A DNA stretch of 10,071 bases from JASHUC01 sp035606175 (GTDB taxonomy: Bacteria; Pseudomonadota; Gammaproteobacteria; Steroidobacterales; Steroidobacteraceae), in assembly GCA_035606175.1 (NCBI GenBank), contig DATNFW010000087.1, positions 1 through 10,071 of the forward strand, read 5' to 3'. The translations under genes were made by a program, and so were the position numbers. Positions 1 to 6,545 of the stretch are shown in pieces. Under the pieces are notes generated by a model, which did no database searches, was not told the DNA's origin, and was given only the letters and a program-made list of their open reading frames with translations. Positions within the stretch are counted from its first letter, which is position 1; every line of letters starts with the position of its first letter.

Positions 1-3000
1 GCTTGCAGAGGTCGAGCAGCTGCGTGACGTCGAGCGACTTCTCCAGGCCGTGGTCCTGCGCCATCTGGCAGTAGCGGCCGGTGTCCGCACCGACGTCCGG
101 CTGGTACAGCAGGTTGCTGAAGTCCAGGCCTTTCGCTTTCCAGTGATCGATCGCCTTGCGGCCTTCGAGACGGTCGACGCGGCCGACCATTTCCTCGACC
201 GTGCGGAAGCCGAGGTGCGCCATGAGCTCGCGCACTTCCATCGCGATGAAGCGCATGAAGTTGACGACGTGCTCGGGCTTGCCGGTGAAGCGCTCGCGCA
301 GCCGCGGGTCCTGAGTCGCCACGCCTACCGGGCAGGTATTGAGATGACAGACCCGCATCATGATGCATCCCAGCGCAACGAGCGGGGCCGTCGCAAAACC
401 GAACTCCTCGGCCCCGAGCATCGCCGCGATCGCCACGTCGCGCCCGGTCTTCAGCTGCCCATCCGCCTCCACCGCGATGCGGCTGCGCAGATTGTTGAGC
501 ACGAGCGTCTGATGCGTCTCGGCGAGCCCGAGCTCCCACGGAAGTCCCGCGTGCTGGATTGAAGTCTGCGGGGAGGCGCCCGTCCCCCCATCGTGTCCGC
601 TGATGAGCACCACGTCCGCATGAGCCTTCGCCACGCCGGCCGCGATCGTTCCCACCCCGACCTCTGCGACCAGCTTGACGCTGATGCGTGCGTTCCGGTT
701 CGCATTCTTCAGATCGTGGATGAGTTCCGCGAGATCCTCGATCGAGTAAATGTCGTGATGAGGCGGCGGGGAGATGAGACCGACCCCGGCCGTCGTGTGG
801 CGCGTCTTTGCGATCCACGGATACACCTTCGTTCCCGGCAGCTGCCCGCCCTCGCCGGGCTTGGCGCCCTGCGCCATCTTGATCTGCAGCTCGCGCGCGT
901 TCACGAGGTACTCGCTCGTCACGCCGAAGCGCCCGGAGGCGACCTGCTTGATCGCCGAGTTCTTCGAATCCCCGTTCGGCAGGCGCTGGTAGCGTTCCGG
1001 GTCTTCCCCGCCCTCCCCGGTGTTGCTGCGGCCGCCGATGCGATTCATGGCGATCGCGAGCGTCTCGTGCGCCTCCTGGCTGATCGAGCCGTAGGACATC
1101 GCTCCCGACTTGAAGCGCCGCACGATCGACTCGACGGACTCGACTTCCTCGAGCTCGATCGGGTCCGAAGGCTTGAAATCGAGGAGCCCCCGCAGCGTGC
1201 AGAGATTCTTCGACTGATCGTCGATCAGCTGCGCGTAGGACTTGTAAGTCGCGAAGCTCCCGGTGCGCACCGCCTTCTGCAGGCGGTGGATGGATTCGGG
1301 ATTGAAGAGGTGCGTCTCCCCTTCCGAGCGCCACTGATAGAGGCCCCCAGCGGACAGCGCCTCGCCGTTGACGGGCCGCTGCGGAAATGCCGCGCGGTGC
1401 CGCATGAGCACCTCCTGCGCGATGACATCCATGCCGATGCCGCCGATGCGCGAGGAGGTGAAGGTGAAGTACTCGTCGATCACGTCCTGCCTCAAGCCGA
1501 CGGCCTCGAACACCTGCGCGCCGTGATAGCTCTGCACGGCGGAGATGCCCATCTTGGACATGACCTTGATGACGCCCTTCGTCGCGGCCTTCACGAAGTT
1601 CTTGCACGCCTTCGCGTGATCGACCCCCGTGAGCAGATCGTCGCGGATCATCCCGTCGAGCGTCTCGAACGCGAGAAACGGATTGATCGCGCTCGCCCCG
1701 TAGCCGATGAGGAGCGCAAAGTGGTGCACCTCGCGCGCTTCGCCCGTCTCGATGACGAGGCTCACCCGCGTGCGCAGTCCCTCGCGAATCAAGTAGTGGT
1801 GCAGCGCCGAGACCGCAAGCAGCGCCGGTATCGCGGCGAACTCCGCATTCACGCCTCGATCGGAGAGGATGAGGATGTTCACCTCGTCGTCCTCGATCAG
1901 GCGCCGCGCGGCAAGGCGCAGCTCCTCTACCGATTTGATAAGTCCTCTGTCTCCACGCGACGCGCGGAACAGGGTAGAGAGGGCGCCAACCCTGAGGCCG
2001 GGGAGATTGAGCCTGCGAATCTGCGCGAATTCCTCGTTCGTCAAAATCGGGCCGTGCAGCTCGAGCCGGCGGCAGTCCGCGCGCTGCGGTTTGAGCAGAT
2101 TCCCCTCGGAGCCGAGCCAGACCTCGGAGGAGGTGATGAGCTCCTCGCGGATGCAGTCGATCGGCGGGTTCGTGACCTGCGCAAACAGCTGCTTGAAGTA
2201 CTCGTAGAGCAGGCGTGGCTTCGTCGAGAGCACCGCGAGCGCGGAGTCGTTGCCCATGGAGCCCACTGCCTCGACCCCATTCGATGCCATGGGCTGGATG
2301 AGCAGCCGCTGATCCTCGAACGTGTAGCCGAATGCGATCTGCCGGTGCAGGAGCGTCTCGTGATCGGGCGCCGGCACCTCCGGCGGGGGCGGCAGGTCCT
2401 TGAGCGTCACCAGATGCTCATCGAGCCACAGCCGATAAGGCCGCTCGCTCGCAACCTTCTGCTTGATCTCCTCGTCCTCGACGATGCGGCCCTGCTCCGT
2501 ATCCACGAGAAACATGCGACCCGGCTGCAGGCGTCCCTTGCGAAGGACGTTCCCGGGGGGCACATCGAGCACACCGGCCTCCGAGGCCATGATGACGAGG
2601 TCGTCCTTCGTCACGTAGTAACGCGAGGGGCGCAGCCCGTTTCGGTCGAGCACGGCACCGATCTGCTTGCCGTCCGTGAAGGCGATCGAGGCGGGGCCGT
2701 CCCACGGCTCCATCAGGCTCGAGTGATACTGATAGAACGCCCGCCGAGCATCATCCATGCTCTCGTGATTCGACCAGGGCTCCGGGATCATCATCATCAT
2801 CGCGTGCGGCAGCGACCGCCCGGCGAGCACCAGCAGCTCGAGCGTGTTGTCGAACATCGCCGAGTCCGAGCCGTACGGATTGACGACCGGGCGGATCTTC
2901 TTCGTGTCTTCGCCGAAGAGCTCCGAGTCGAACAGCGCCTCGCGCGCGCGCATCCAGTTGATATTGCCGCGGAGCGTATTGATTTCGCCGTTGTGCGCGA

Positions 3001-3871
3001 GATACCGATAGGGGTGCGCACGGTCCCAGCTCGGGAACGTGTTCGTGCTGAACCGCGAGTGCACGAGCGCGAGCGCCGTCTCCATCGCCGGGTTCACGAG
3101 ATCGGTGAAGTACCGGGCGAGCTGCTCGGTGAGAAGCATGCCTTTGTAGACGAAGGTCTTGTGCGAAAGGCTCGCGAGATACCAGTACTCCGCGCCGTCG
3201 ATCGTCGAGGCGCGGATCTCGCTATATGCGCGCTTCCGGATGATGTAGAGCTTGCGCTCGAACGCCATCTCGTCCGCGCAGTTCGCGCCCCGTCCGATGA
3301 AAATCTGCCGGATGAACGGCTCGCAGCTCCGCGCCGTCTCCCCGAGCGAGCGATTGTCGGTCGGCACCGTGCGCCAGCCGAGCACGGTCTGGCCCTCAGA
3401 CTGCACGATGTGCTCGAAGTGCTCCTCGAGACGGCGCCGTTTGGTCGGGCTGCGCGGCAGGAAAACGAGGCCAGTGCCGTATGCGCCGGGCTCGAGCGCG
3501 GGCAGGCGCGCCTTGCGCGTAACTTCCCTGAAGAAAGCATGCGGCATCTGCAGCAGCACCCCAGCCCCATCGCCGGTGTTCGCCTCGCAGCCGCATGCGC
3601 CGCGATGATCGAGATTGCGCAGCACCTCGATCGCCTGCTCGAGAATGCGGTGCGACTTGCGCCCCTTCACGTCCACGACGAATCCGACGCCGCAGGCATC
3701 GTGCTCGTACCATGGATCGTAGAGACCCTGCTTACCGGGCCGCACGGCCCTGCCGCTGCCGGCTCTACCGCCGCGCGTCGGACCGACGGTTGCACTGCCG
3801 GCCATGCCGCGAGCCGCCGCCGCGTGCGACGGGCCACTCGTTCTTTGCTGCTCGTGAGCGCTGTTTTTCAT
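1..3871 (-). CDS. gltB: Glutamate synthase (GOGAT) large subunit, 3'-truncated by the window edge
   Basis: Makes two glutamates from glutamine and 2-oxoglutarate in the cytoplasm, using electrons delivered by the small subunit GltD (not in this window). Read on the minus strand, 1290 codons are open without a stop. Seen in order: a glutaminase (class II amidotransferase) domain beginning at Cys60 in the motif EHDACGVGFV, with GWRTVPTDNRSLG and AHNGEINTLRGN (Asn294-Gly295); a central domain; and an FMN/synthase domain with MSYGSIS (about residue 923), NTGEGGED and HDGGTGASP. The 3Fe-4S cysteines are Cys1169, Cys1175 and Cys1180 (CX5CX4C). GltB is usually about 1500 residues, so roughly 200 C-terminal residues (the beta-helix domain) are missing. 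The Cys becomes the N-terminal nucleophile after propeptide removal. The ATG at 3871 gives a 59-residue propeptide; an in-frame ATG at 3805 would give 37, closer to E. coli-like lengths. Neither has a clear Shine-Dalgarno, so the start is uncertain while the identity is not. Confidence 0.97.
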   Translation of the reverse strand, partial: MKNSAHEQQRTSGPSHAAAARGMAGSATVGPTRGGRAGSGRAVRPGKQGLYDPWYEHDACGVGFVVDVKGRKSHRILEQAIEVLRNLDHRGACGCEANTGDGAGVLLQMPHAFFREVTRKARLPALEPGAYGTGLVFLPRSPTKRRRLEEHFEHIVQSEGQTVLGWRTVPTDNRSLGETARSCEPFIRQIFIGRGANCADEMAFERKLYIIRKRAYSEIRASTIDGAEYWYLASLSHKTFVYKGMLLTEQLARYFTDLVNPAMETALALVHSRFSTNTFPSWDRAHPYRYLAHNGEINTLRGNINWMRAREALFDSELFGEDTKKIRPVVNPYGSDSAMFDNTLELLVLAGRSLPHAMMMMIPEPWSNHESMDDARRAFYQYHSSLMEPWDGPASIAFTDGKQIGAVLDRNGLRPSRYYVTKDDLVIMASEAGVLDVPPGNVLRKGRLQPGRMFLVDTEQGRIVEDEEIKQKVASERPYRLWLDEHLVTLKDLPPPPEVPAPDHETLLHRQIAFGYTFEDQRLLIQPMASNGVEAVGSMGNDSALAVLSTKPRLLYEYFKQLFAQVTNPPIDCIREELITSSEVWLGSEGNLLKPQRADCRRLELHGPILTNEEFAQIRRLNLPGLRVGALSTLFRASRGDRGLIKSVEELRLAARRLIEDDEVNILILSDRGVNAEFAAIPALLAVSALHHYLIREGLRTRVSLVIETGEAREVHHFALLIGYGASAINPFLAFETLDGMIRDDLLTGVDHAKACKNFVKAATKGVIKVMSKMGISAVQSYHGAQVFEAVGLRQDVIDEYFTFTSSRIGGIGMDVIAQEVLMRHRAAFPQRPVNGEALSAGGLYQWRSEGETHLFNPESIHRLQKAVRTGSFATYKSYAQLIDDQSKNLCTLRGLLDFKPSDPIELEEVESVESIVRRFKSGAMSYGSISQEAHETLAIAMNRIGGRSNTGEGGEDPERYQRLPNGDSKNSAIKQVASGRFGVTSEYLVNARELQIKMAQGAKPGEGGQLPGTKVYPWIAKTRHTTAGVGLISPPPHHDIYSIEDLAELIHDLKNANRNARISVKLVAEVGVGTIAAGVAKAHADVVLISGHDGGTGASPQTSIQHAGLPWELGLAETHQTLVLNNLRSRIAVEADGQLKTGRDVAIAAMLGAEEFGFATAPLVALGCIMMRVCHLNTCPVGVATQDPRLRERFTGKPEHVVNFMRFIAMEVRELMAHLGFRTVEEMVGRVDRLEGRKAIDHWKAKGLDFSNLLYQPDVGADTGRYCQMAQDHGLEKSLDVTQLLDLCK

Positions 3872-3883
3872 GGGCTTCGCCCA
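3871..3883 (-). promoter_or_regulatory. Hairpin over the gltB start codon
   Basis: On the gltB strand the mRNA reads UGGGC-GAA-GCCCA, a perfect 5-bp stem with a GAA loop whose last base is the A of the proposed ATG at 3871. It takes the place where a Shine-Dalgarno would be expected. It may restrain initiation at this ATG, or it may mean that the ATG at 3805 is used instead. The pairing is seen directly; the effect is inference. Confidence 0.35.
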
Positions 3884-3925
3884 GATTGTCCTGGCCTTGA
3901 GGCCGCCTGTCCTCGGGACCGCCCG

Positions 3926-3963
3926 CGCGAGGTGCCCTCGCGAGGCGCTCTCGCGAGCGCTCG
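3926..3963. repeat. Overlapping palindromes in the gltB leader
   Basis: A run of mutually exclusive inverted repeats. CGCGAGG (3926-3932) pairs with CCTCGCG (3936-3942) around a TGC loop. CCTCGCGAGG (3936-3945) is itself a 10-nt palindrome, CTCGCGAG (3950-3957) is another, and CGAGCGCTCG (3954-3963) is a third. They lie 55-92 nt upstream of the gltB ATG in the inferred leader. They could form alternative RNA structures, but GC-rich DNA makes short palindromes common. Confidence 0.35.
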
Positions 3964-4041
3964 GCGGGGCGCGCCGCCACCGCGTGCTCGGAGCGCGCGG
4001 GCGTTCGTCGTTTCAAACTTTGCGTCAGGGAACCGCTCGGC

Positions 4042-4073
4042 ACGAGAGCACCGGAACGGGCGTTTGCTCTCGT
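4042..4073. promoter_or_regulatory. 9-bp perfect stem-loop in the gltB-hsp20 intergenic region
   Basis: ACGAGAGCA (4042-4050) and TGCTCTCGT (4065-4073) are exact reverse complements around a 14-nt loop, inside which CCG-GAA-CGG can form a small inner stem. It lies in the inferred gltB leader (about 170-200 nt upstream of the ATG) and 250-280 bp upstream of the hsp20 promoter. No T-run follows on either strand, so it is not an obvious intrinsic terminator. It could be an RNA structural element or an operator. I do not recognise a known riboswitch or RNA family in it. Confidence 0.45.
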
Positions 4074-4134
4074 CACCTGCGGCGAAGCGTTCGAGGAGGC
4101 GCGGTTCGCCCGGCTCCTGCCGGACGAAGCCCCC

Positions 4135-4154
4135 CGGCGGCCGATCGGCCGCCG
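4135..4154. repeat. 20-bp perfect palindrome
   Basis: The stretch centred on CGATCG is its own reverse complement over all 20 bases, built from CGGCGGC and its complement flanking the centre. It sits in the inferred gltB leader, about 40 bp downstream of the putative -10 box on the gltB strand. It could be a hairpin in the leader RNA or a dimeric protein-binding site. It is made only of G/C-rich triplets, so chance is not excluded. Confidence 0.4.
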
Positions 4155-4196
4155 CGGCGCGCACTGACCTCGAGTCTACCTGGACTCTGTCCCCGA

Positions 4197-4224
4197 ATAT
4201 TACCGACCGGGGGAGTGCGGTCAA
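4197..4224 (-). promoter_or_regulatory. Putative sigma-70 promoter for gltB
   Basis: On the minus strand TTGACC (4224-4219) is followed after 16 bp by TAATAT (4202-4197). The -35 matches TTGACA at 5 of 6 positions; the -10 matches TATAAT at 4 of 6, including the key second A and last T. It is one of very few AT-rich patches in this region and points at gltB. Transcription from about 4190 would give a leader of roughly 320 nt, unusually long. A closer promoter cannot be excluded. Confidence 0.5.
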
Positions 4225-4319
4225 TCACTCTGACGAGGCACGTGAAGCACGCCCGGACGGCGCCCCTGCCCAGCGCCGGGCGGCGTACCGGCGGCCGAGC
4301 CCCGGCATCCCCTCGGACC

Positions 4320-4344
4320 CTTGAAAGCTCGGCCTCCGACCCCA
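4320..4344 (+). promoter_or_regulatory. Sigma-32 (RpoH) type heat-shock promoter of hsp20
   Basis: CTTGAAA (4320-4326, preceded by CC) and CCCCA (4340-4344) are separated by 13 bp. This agrees with the RpoH consensus CTTGAAA-N(11-16)-CCCCAT as known from E. coli. It lies about 80 bp upstream of the hsp20 start in the right orientation. The predicted transcript starts near 4353, leaving a 5' leader of about 70 nt. Sequence match plus gene identity make this a strong call. Confidence 0.8.
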
Positions 4345-4358
4345 GCTTTGCGACATCG

Positions 4359-4381
4359 GGCGCCGGCATGGGCCGCGCGCC
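4359..4381 (+). promoter_or_regulatory. Stable hairpin in the hsp20 5' leader
   Basis: GGCGC-CGGC (4359-4367) pairs with GCCG-(C)-GCGCC (4372-4381) around an ATGG loop: 9 bp with one bulged C. A second, weak 4-bp stem, TGGA with TCCA (4410-4413 and 4421-4424), surrounds part of the Shine-Dalgarno region just before the start. Small heat-shock genes in proteobacteria are often controlled by RNA thermometers (ROSE type), which have this arrangement of a stable 5' hairpin and a labile one at the start. I do not see the ROSE signature itself, so this is only a possibility. Confidence 0.3.
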
Positions 4382-4410
4382 GCAGCAATCGAGCAACGCA
4401 AACCGATATT

Positions 4411-4415
4411 GGAGG
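4411..4415 (+). promoter_or_regulatory. Ribosome binding site of hsp20
   Basis: GGAGG lies 8 nt before the ATG at 4424. This decides against the longer reading from a TTG at 4409, which would overlap this site. Confidence 0.85.
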
Positions 4416-4423
4416 ACATTTCC

Positions 4424-4867
4424 ATGGCACTCGTAAGCTACGGGCCCACCGGGCTCGTCTCGCAGCTCCACGATGAGATCAACCGTGTGTTCACGGCGCT
4501 CTCGACCGCCGAGGACTCGAGCGGAGCCACTTCGACGTGGATTCCGCCGGTAGACATCACCGAGCACGCCGATCGTTTCGAGCTCGCCGTCGATCTGCCG
4601 GGCGTCGACCCGGATAAAGTGGAAGTGACGCTCGAGGACGGCGTGCTGAGCCTCTCGGGCAAGCGCGAGCCGACGGCGAAGCGGACGGCCGATGAGCAGT
4701 CGCGCGCGCGTGTCGAGCGCCGCTACGGGCGGTTCTACCGCCGCTTCGTCCTGCCGGACCTGGTGGATGCGGAGCACGTGCAGGCGAGCGGCCGCAACGG
4801 GGTGCTCGAGATCACGATCCCGAAGCAGCCGAAGGCATTGCCCCGGCGCATCAAAGTGGCGGCCTGA
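4424..4867 (+). CDS. Small heat-shock protein, Hsp20/alpha-crystallin family
   Basis: A 147-residue ATP-independent holdase chaperone of the cytoplasm; family members bind unfolding proteins as large oligomers and pass them to DnaK/ClpB. The N-terminal arm is residues 1-38. The alpha-crystallin domain runs from about WIPPVDITE (39) to IPK (134), with ELAVDLPGVD, the segment GVLSLSGKR and the family signature ASGRNGVLEITIP (121-133). A short C-terminal tail carries I-K-V (143-145), the I-x-I/V motif used for oligomer assembly. Length is typical for the bacterial class. It stands alone, divergent from gltB, behind a heat-shock promoter and a good ribosome binding site. Its stop codon is 4 bp from that of the convergent transporter gene. 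Family assignment is secure; which paralogue (IbpA-like or Hsp18-like) cannot be told. Confidence 0.95.
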   Translation: MALVSYGPTGLVSQLHDEINRVFTALSTAEDSSGATSTWIPPVDITEHADRFELAVDLPGVDPDKVEVTLEDGVLSLSGKREPTAKRTADEQSRARVERRYGRFYRRFVLPDLVDAEHVQASGRNGVLEITIPKQPKALPRRIKVAA

Positions 4868-4877
4868 CCGATCAGGC
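4862..4877. terminator. Hairpin joining two convergent stop codons, possible shared terminator
   Basis: GCCTGA (4862-4867) and TCAGGC (4872-4877) pair perfectly around a CCGA loop. The left arm contains the hsp20 TGA, the right arm the TGA of the minus-strand transporter. No T-run follows on either side, so it is weak as an intrinsic terminator. It may still mark or protect both 3' ends. Confidence 0.35.
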
Positions 4878-6452
4878 GGGCGCGCCGACCTTCTGCTCGC
4901 GGACTGGAATCATCAACACCAGGCCCGCGAGCAGAAACACGATGCCGACGGCAACGCCGGCGCGCTGACTTCCGGCGAGCGCAGTGACGATGCCGATCGC
5001 GAGCGGACCCAGAAACGTGGTCGCATTGCCCGACACGGCATAGAGCCCGAAGAACTCGTTGAGGCGCTCGGGCGGGGAGAGCTTCGCCATGAGGGTGCGG
5101 CTCGTCACGAGCCCTCCGGTGACGAAGAGCGCGATCAGGTTCTGCGTCACGAGGAACACTCGATCGGGGAGCGTCGGGAAGGTTGCGGCAAGCGCCGCGA
5201 GGAGGCCGTGCGATCCGCCGGCTGCGGCGGCGGCGCCCGCTGCCGCAGCGGACGATGCTGCTGCGGCCGCCGGGCCGGCCGCGGCGGCATGTATCTTCAC
5301 GAAAAATATCATGTCCGGCGTGATCGAGCAGACGGCCACGTTCGCGAGCAGGCAGCCCGCAACGAACAGGATCGCTGCCACTTTCGAGCCGGTGACCCGA
5401 TCGAGCCAGCCCGCGAACACCGCGGCCGACACTGCCACGATGCTGTTGACGACGCCCATCGCGACCAACATGCGCGGCGTCCAATGCAGCACGCCCGCCG
5501 CCACGACGCTCGTGAACAGCATCATGACCATGAAGCCTTCGTTGTAGAGCAGGCGGGCGACGAGGAAGAGCGCCGTATTGCGGTAGCTTCTGAGGCTCGC
5601 GAGCGTGTGAGCGAGCTCCGATAGGCCGTCTCGGACGGCTCGGCCGATGCGCCGGGAGGTTGCGGGAGAGTCCGGCGTCAGGACGAACATCGGCAGCGAA
5701 AACACCACGATCCAGATTGCGGCAATGATGCCCACGGCCCGCTCCGGCTCGTGTGCCTCGACGCTCAAGCCGAACAGCGGATGGGGATTCGTGTCCCAGG
5801 CGAGCAGATAGAAAACGAACAGCACGAGCCCGAACAGATTCCCGAATCCGAATCCGAGCCCACTCAATATCCCGAGGCGACCGCGCGGGGCGACGTTCGG
5901 CAGCATCGCGCTCGTAAAGACGGCGGACCACTCGAAGCAGAGCGTTCCTCCAACGAGGCACGCCATGATCCAGAACAGGTGCTGCGTCATCCCGGGCGTT
6001 GCGAACCAGAGCGAGGCCATGCTCGGCACGCCGATCAGCATGCAGCCCACGAGCCACGGCTTGCGCCGGCCGCCCGCATCCGCGATCGCACCGAGTACCG
6101 GACCTCCGATCGCGACCAGCAGCGCACCGACGGCCTCGGTAAAGCTCCAGATGGTTTGGCCCCGAACCGGATCGGGAATCACGACCGTCGTAAAGTAGGC
6201 CGCAAAGACGAAGATGTTTACGAGCACGTTGTAGGGATTGCGTGCTCCGTCGCAGGCGGCCCACGCAATCTGCCCGACGAGGCTCGCCGGGCGACGAGCG
6301 TCCGCAGCCGGCGCGACGACGACTGCCGCTGTGCCGTGTGCTGCGGCTGCGATGGGCGCTGGCGCCGCGGGACCCCCCGCGAGTTCGGCTCCGCTAACCG
6401 CCGAAACCGCCACGGCGCTCGAGAGCCCGAGCGGCTCGGCTGAGCGTGTCAT
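4872..6452 (-). CDS. Major facilitator superfamily transporter, Atg22/UMF1-like
   Basis: A 526-residue inner-membrane carrier. The hydrophobic segments fit about 12 membrane helices starting near residue 74. Features that suggest the Atg22-like/UMF1 branch are DGARNPYNVLVNIFVFAAYF (68-87), DPVRGQ before the second helix, and GAIADAGGRRKPW (121-133), the MFS loop 2-3 signature G-x3-D-x2-GRR. Substrate unknown; some UMF1 relatives are linked to amino-acid or sugar efflux, but nothing here decides. The cytosolic N-terminus (1-55) is Ala/Val-rich with little other content. A second Ala/Gly tract, residues 389-413, is inserted in a late loop (5216-5290). The ATG has GGGGG 6 nt upstream. It is divergent from the following operon and convergent with hsp20, so probably a single-gene transcript. 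MFS membership is certain, the subfamily likely. Confidence 0.88.
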   Translation of the reverse strand: MTRSAEPLGLSSAVAVSAVSGAELAGGPAAPAPIAAAAHGTAAVVVAPAADARRPASLVGQIAWAACDGARNPYNVLVNIFVFAAYFTTVVIPDPVRGQTIWSFTEAVGALLVAIGGPVLGAIADAGGRRKPWLVGCMLIGVPSMASLWFATPGMTQHLFWIMACLVGGTLCFEWSAVFTSAMLPNVAPRGRLGILSGLGFGFGNLFGLVLFVFYLLAWDTNPHPLFGLSVEAHEPERAVGIIAAIWIVVFSLPMFVLTPDSPATSRRIGRAVRDGLSELAHTLASLRSYRNTALFLVARLLYNEGFMVMMLFTSVVAAGVLHWTPRMLVAMGVVNSIVAVSAAVFAGWLDRVTGSKVAAILFVAGCLLANVAVCSITPDMIFFVKIHAAAAGPAAAAASSAAAAGAAAAAGGSHGLLAALAATFPTLPDRVFLVTQNLIALFVTGGLVTSRTLMAKLSPPERLNEFFGLYAVSGNATTFLGPLAIGIVTALAGSQRAGVAVGIVFLLAGLVLMIPVREQKVGAPA

Positions 6453-6545
6453 GCGTTGCCCCCGTGCAGGATTCTGTCGTGCGTGATCGAGCCCTCACAC
6501 TAACATCTTCGTGCGGGTGATACTGTGGAGTTTTCCCGGAGGGTC

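Noticed and set aside
3985..4075. Possible c-di-GMP (GEMM) riboswitch or RNase P RNA on the gltB strand, because of GAGAGCAAAC and GACGCAAAG
   Set aside because: Only short fragments match; the required stems, tetraloop receptor and flanking conserved blocks are missing, and the sequence between the two motifs pairs differently.
3868..4224. A 118-codon minus-strand frame whose TGA overlaps the gltB ATG as ATGA
   Set aside because: It looked like a possible leader gene, but its only start (TTG at 4224) is inside the proposed -35 box, there is no ribosome binding site, and the composition is Arg/Ala/Pro-rich noise.
593..4324. A 1243-codon open frame on the plus strand
   Set aside because: It is the antisense shadow of gltB. 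The minus strand gives a continuous, clearly recognisable glutamate synthase, while this frame is Arg/Leu/His/Glu-rich with no domain and runs on through the intergenic region. GC-rich codon bias explains its length.
4347..4402. TTTGCG (4347-4352) pairing with CGCAAA (4397-4402) to close the hsp20 leader
   Set aside because: The left arm overlaps the -10 region of the heat-shock promoter and would probably not be transcribed.
4692..5624. A 310-codon plus-strand frame after hsp20
   Set aside because: It starts inside hsp20 in another frame and continues antisense to the transporter; the translation is Arg/His/Glu-rich low complexity.
4735..6264. A 509-codon minus-strand frame overlapping the transporter
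   Set aside because: Arg-rich, no hydrophobic segments, and overlaps almost entirely with the frame that encodes a recognisable 12-helix transporter; also covers the 3' part of hsp20 in antisense.
6453..6545. Bidirectional promoter between the transporter and the membrane-protein operon
   Set aside because: Promoters must lie here, but no pair of hexamers with acceptable match and spacing stands out on either strand, so none is called.
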